Origin: Thiomicrospira sp. UBA5634
GTDB lineage: Bacteria; Pseudomonadota; Gammaproteobacteria; Thiomicrospirales; Thiomicrospiraceae
Assembly: GCA_002421475.1 (NCBI GenBank)
Contig: DIJW01000160.1
Span: forward strand, 1 to 17,166
DNA: 17,166 nt
Reading direction: 5' to 3'
The notes beneath the pieces are model-generated. The model ran no database searches, was not told where the DNA came from, and was given only the letters and a program-made list of their open reading frames with translations. Below, in pieces: positions 15,202 through 17,166 of this stretch; position 1 is the stretch's first letter; the number at the start of each line of letters is the position of its first letter. Position numbers and translations under genes: made by a program.

Positions 15202-15954
15202 TTATATCCCTCCTGCAACGACAAAACTATTTGCCAGAGTTCCTACTACCAATGCCCAGCCATCAATTAACACAAACAACATTAACTTGAACGGCAATGA
15301 AATAATCATAGGTGATAACATCATCATCCCCATCGACATTAATAAACTTGAAATCACCAAGTCGATAATCAAAAAGGGAATAAAAATCATAAATCCGATC
15401 TGGAAAGCTGTTTTTAACTCGCTCGTCATAAAAGCCGGTACAAGAACTCGTAAAGGTACATTTTCTGGTAATTCAAGTGTAACTTCGGCCATTTCTGCAA
15501 ACATCGCCAAATCGTCTTCACGAGTTTGTTGAATCATAAACTGATGCATCGGAACAACTGCACGCTCAACAGCCACTTTAAAATCAATTTGCTCTTCAAG
15601 ATAAGGCTCAACGGCTGTCTCATAAATTCGGTCTAATACCGGAGCCATAATGAATAAGGTTAAAAATAAAGCTAAACCAATTAATACTTGGCTTGAAGGG
15701 GTTTGCATGGTTCCCAGTGCTTGACGCAATAATGACAATACAATAATAATGCGCAAAAAGGAGGTAGTCGCAATTAATACTGCCGGTAACAGAGTTAGTC
15801 CCGTCATCAACAGTAATATCTGCAAGGTTAAACTATAGTCTTGATTTCCTTGAGCATCGGTTTCGACCGTAAAGGCAGGAATACCCGGCATAGCAAAAGA
15901 TGCTAGCGGTGTAAAAGATAACAGCAGAAATATAAGAAAATTAACTGTTTTCAC
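15202..15954 (-). CDS. fliP: FliP, flagellar type III export gate protein
   Basis: Core subunit of the export gate; five copies form the pore with FliR. The 250 residues begin with a cleavable signal peptide (hydrophobic 5-20, likely cut after ASFA at 18-21), as known for FliP. Four membrane segments follow: [19 protein letters not shown], the [19 protein letters not shown] segment, [20 protein letters not shown] and a final one. The motif [19 protein letters not shown] is characteristic. The start is GTG (15952-15954), overlapping the end of fliO by 14 bases; no strong ribosome binding site, so translation is probably coupled to fliO. The next in-frame Met (22) would remove the signal peptide. 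Confidence 0.96.
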   Translation of the reverse strand: MKTVNFLIFLLLSFTPLASFAMPGIPAFTVETDAQGNQDYSLTLQILLLMTGLTLLPAVLIATTSFLRIIIVLSLLRQALGTMQTPSSQVLIGLALFLTLFIMAPVLDRIYETAVEPYLEEQIDFKVAVERAVVPMHQFMIQQTREDDLAMFAEMAEVTLELPENVPLRVLVPAFMTSELKTAFQIGFMIFIPFLIIDLVISSLLMSMGMMMLSPMIISLPFKLMLFVLIDGWALVVGTLANSFVVAGGI

Positions 15955-16396
15955 CAGTTCGTCTTTGCTTTAGCGCTTCTTGAAGTCGTTGAGAAAAAGT
16001 AGTTGAAATTGACGCGACATTATTATGCTCGACCTCAATCGGCACTTCAAGTCTATGTAACAGTGAAATATGGCTCGTTGTCACACCTACCAATAATTGT
16101 TCATCACCAACCTGAAGCAACAAAATTCGTTCACGCTGACCCACCCCAAGCGCTCCCAAAATCCGAAGATGCCCTTCCAGTGAGCCACTAATCCGACCAT
16201 AACGCTTCAAAATCCACGCAGAAACAAAAATAATCAACAATACTAATAGCAAAGAAACCAAAATTTGCCCTAGATAGTCACCAGGCCTGGTGGATGCAGT
16301 TCCGACTACCGGAGCGGTTTCCGCTGAAAAAGCAATCACCGAAAACAGCAACAACCCAATCATTAACAAGCCTGACTTAACACTAATCAGTTTCAT
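15941..16396 (-). CDS. fliO: FliO, flagellar export-gate assembly protein
   Basis: Helps stabilise FliP and assemble the FliP/FliR core. It is 151 residues. Residues 8-25 look like a signal peptide (ending AFSAETA); the main membrane segment is about 41-63 ([20 protein letters not shown]), followed by [10 protein letters not shown] and a conserved cytoplasmic part with [30 protein letters not shown] in short conserved blocks, typical of the family. The ATG overlaps the fliN stop as ATGA, and its end overlaps fliP. The palindrome at 16279-16292 lies between the signal and membrane segments. Confidence 0.93.
   Translation of the reverse strand: MKLISVKSGLLMIGLLLFSVIAFSAETAPVVGTASTRPGDYLGQILVSLLLVLLIIFVSAWILKRYGRISGSLEGHLRILGALGVGQRERILLLQVGDEQLLVGVTTSHISLLHRLEVPIEVEHNNVASISTTFSQRLQEALKQRRTGENS
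16279..16292. repeat. 14-base palindrome containing CCAGGCCTGG (copy 3, in fliO)
   Basis: CACCAGGCCTGGTG is a perfect palindrome inside fliO. It is read in a different codon frame (ACC AGG CCT GGT) from the copies in cheA and flhA (CCA GGC CTG), so protein sequence does not explain it. Confidence 0.6.
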
Positions 16397-16860
16397 TTTA
16401 GCTTTTTAATCCGCTCTTGAGGGCTAATCACATCTGTTAATCGCACACCAAACTTATCGTTTACGACAACCACTTCACCGTGTGCGATCAATGTGCCGTT
16501 AACCAACAAGTCAAGTGGCTCACCAGCTAAGCGATCCATCTCAACAACTGAGCCTTGAGTGTAAGACAATAAATTGCGAATCGAAACTTTAGCGCGTCCA
16601 ATTTCAAGTTGTAGCGTTACCGGAATGTCCAACAATACGTCAAGATCCACTTTATTTTTTGCATCCCCACGATCACTTGACAAAGCTTCAAAAGTGGCCG
16701 AATCTAACTTGCCATCTTTGGTTGCCATCGCATCTTTTGACGCTTCTGCCTGAGCCTGTTCACTTAGTGCACTACCCCAAGGATCGTCCGCATTTGCTTC
16801 TGCTTCTGCCTGTTCGTTAAGGGCATCACCCCAAGCATCTAATTCATCTTTTTCACTCAT
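16393..16860 (-). CDS. fliN: FliN, flagellar motor switch protein
   Basis: C-ring protein that, with FliM and FliG, sets rotation direction and also docks the export ATPase complex through FliH. The 155 residues are longer than E. coli FliN (137). The C-terminal SpoA domain (about 72-153) is well conserved: VDLDVLLDIPVTLQLEIGR, LLSYTQGSVVEMDRLAGEP, LLVNGTLIAHGEVVVVNDK and FGVRLTDVISPQERIKKL. The N-terminus carries two copies of a WG-x-AL-x-EQ motif (separate entry), where E. coli FliN has one related DDLWAEALSEQ. Its ATG overlaps the end of fliM by 8 bases, and its stop overlaps fliO as ATGA. Confidence 0.97.
   Translation of the reverse strand: MSEKDELDAWGDALNEQAEAEANADDPWGSALSEQAQAEASKDAMATKDGKLDSATFEALSSDRGDAKNKVDLDVLLDIPVTLQLEIGRAKVSIRNLLSYTQGSVVEMDRLAGEPLDLLVNGTLIAHGEVVVVNDKFGVRLTDVISPQERIKKLK
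16741..16839 (-). repeat. Duplicated 15-residue motif at the FliN N-terminus
   Basis: Residues 8-22 (DAWGDALNEQAEAEA) and 26-40 (DPWGSALSEQAQAEA) match at 11 of 15 positions, 18 residues (54 bases) apart in frame. E. coli FliN has a single related sequence near its N-terminus. Confidence 0.9.
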
Positions 16861-17166
16861 TGTACCAGTCCTTCACGTTATCGATCATACGTTCCTGATA
16901 AGCAGGATGATGTAGAATTTGTTCTATCTTAACGGCCTTTTTATCATCACTGATACCTACCTTACCTCTAACAAGTGCAATATCTTCTGCCTTAATGGTC
17001 ACTTGTTTAGGCATTTCTATTGGAATAATGTCACCTTTTTCCATTTTCATCAGGTCACTCATGTTCATTGCGACTTCCGCTAATGTAACACTCAGTGTAA
17101 CCTCAATGTTTTTTGCCTCTTCACGCAATGTTTTCGACCATCTGTTATCCGTCTCGCCTTGAAGGT
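16853..17166 (-). CDS. fliM: FliM, flagellar motor switch protein (partial, C-terminal part only)
   Basis: C-terminal end of FliM, the switch protein that binds CheY-P through its N-terminus (outside the window). The frame is open to the right edge, and upstream codons read LQGETDNRWSKTL before REEAKNIEV, so the TTG at 17126-17128 is an internal leucine, not a start. Visible is the SpoA-like domain: VTLSVTLAEVAMNMSDLMKM, GDIIPIEMPKQVTIK, VRGKVGIS, ending WYNE. It overlaps fliN by 8 bases and heads the visible part of the flagellar operon. Confidence 0.93.
   Translation of the reverse strand, partial: LQGETDNRWSKTLREEAKNIEVTLSVTLAEVAMNMSDLMKMEKGDIIPIEMPKQVTIKAEDIALVRGKVGISDDKKAVKIEQILHHPAYQERMIDNVKDWYNE

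Noticed and set aside
16853..17128. Complete 91-residue gene starting at TTG 17128
   Set aside because: The frame stays open to the window edge and upstream codons continue the FliM sequence, so this is the truncated end of fliM.

Overview
The window carries the core of a polar-flagellum and chemotaxis locus from a gammaproteobacterium of fairly low GC. The minus-strand gene order fliM-fliN-fliO-fliP-fliQ-fliR-flhB-flhA-flhF-flhG-fliA-cheY-cheZ-cheA-cheW is the one known from polarly flagellated Gammaproteobacteria such as Pseudomonas, Vibrio and Shewanella. FlhF and FlhG point to control of flagellar position and number at a pole, and CheZ fits the same group. A sulfur-oxidiser of the Thiomicrospira/Hydrogenovibrio type would suit, but the genus is a guess.

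Layout, left to right: (1) 1-1509, minus strand: cheR then cheB (cut by the left edge), the receptor-adaptation enzymes. (2) 1603-3818, plus strand: a diverged FliK-like protein, then a tight set of three small genes: a CheY-like receiver, a STAS-domain protein and a stand-alone FlhB C-terminal-domain protein (FlhX-like). (3) 3911-3987: tRNA-Pro(GGG) with its own promoter, followed by a bidirectional terminator at 4027-4057. (4) 4076-6656, minus: cheA-cheW behind a near-consensus sigma-54 promoter. (5) 6807-8043, minus: cheZ and cheY. (6) 8085-17166, minus: fliA, flhG, flhF, flhA, flhB, fliR, fliQ, fliP, fliO, fliN and the C-terminal end of fliM. These genes are packed with overlaps or gaps of about 15 bases.

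How it works together: FliM and FliN form the switch. FliOPQR, FlhB and FlhA form the export gate. FlhF and FlhG place and count flagella, and FliA transcribes late flagellar genes. CheA and CheW pass receptor signals to CheY, whose phosphate CheZ removes, while CheR and CheB adapt the receptors. The plus-strand group pairs a FliK-like protein with a FlhB-tail mimic, so it may touch export-substrate switching, with CheY/STAS signalling between them.

Most of the window is conventional. The less ordinary points are the CheY-STAS-FlhX operon, a threefold acidic repeat in the CheA linker where no P2 domain is evident, a duplicated Trp-Gly motif at the FliN N-terminus, a sigma-54 promoter at cheA, and three copies of a CCAGGCCTGG palindrome inside genes. 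No mobile element, CRISPR array, rRNA or pseudogene was seen, and no gene-free stretch exceeds 300 bases.
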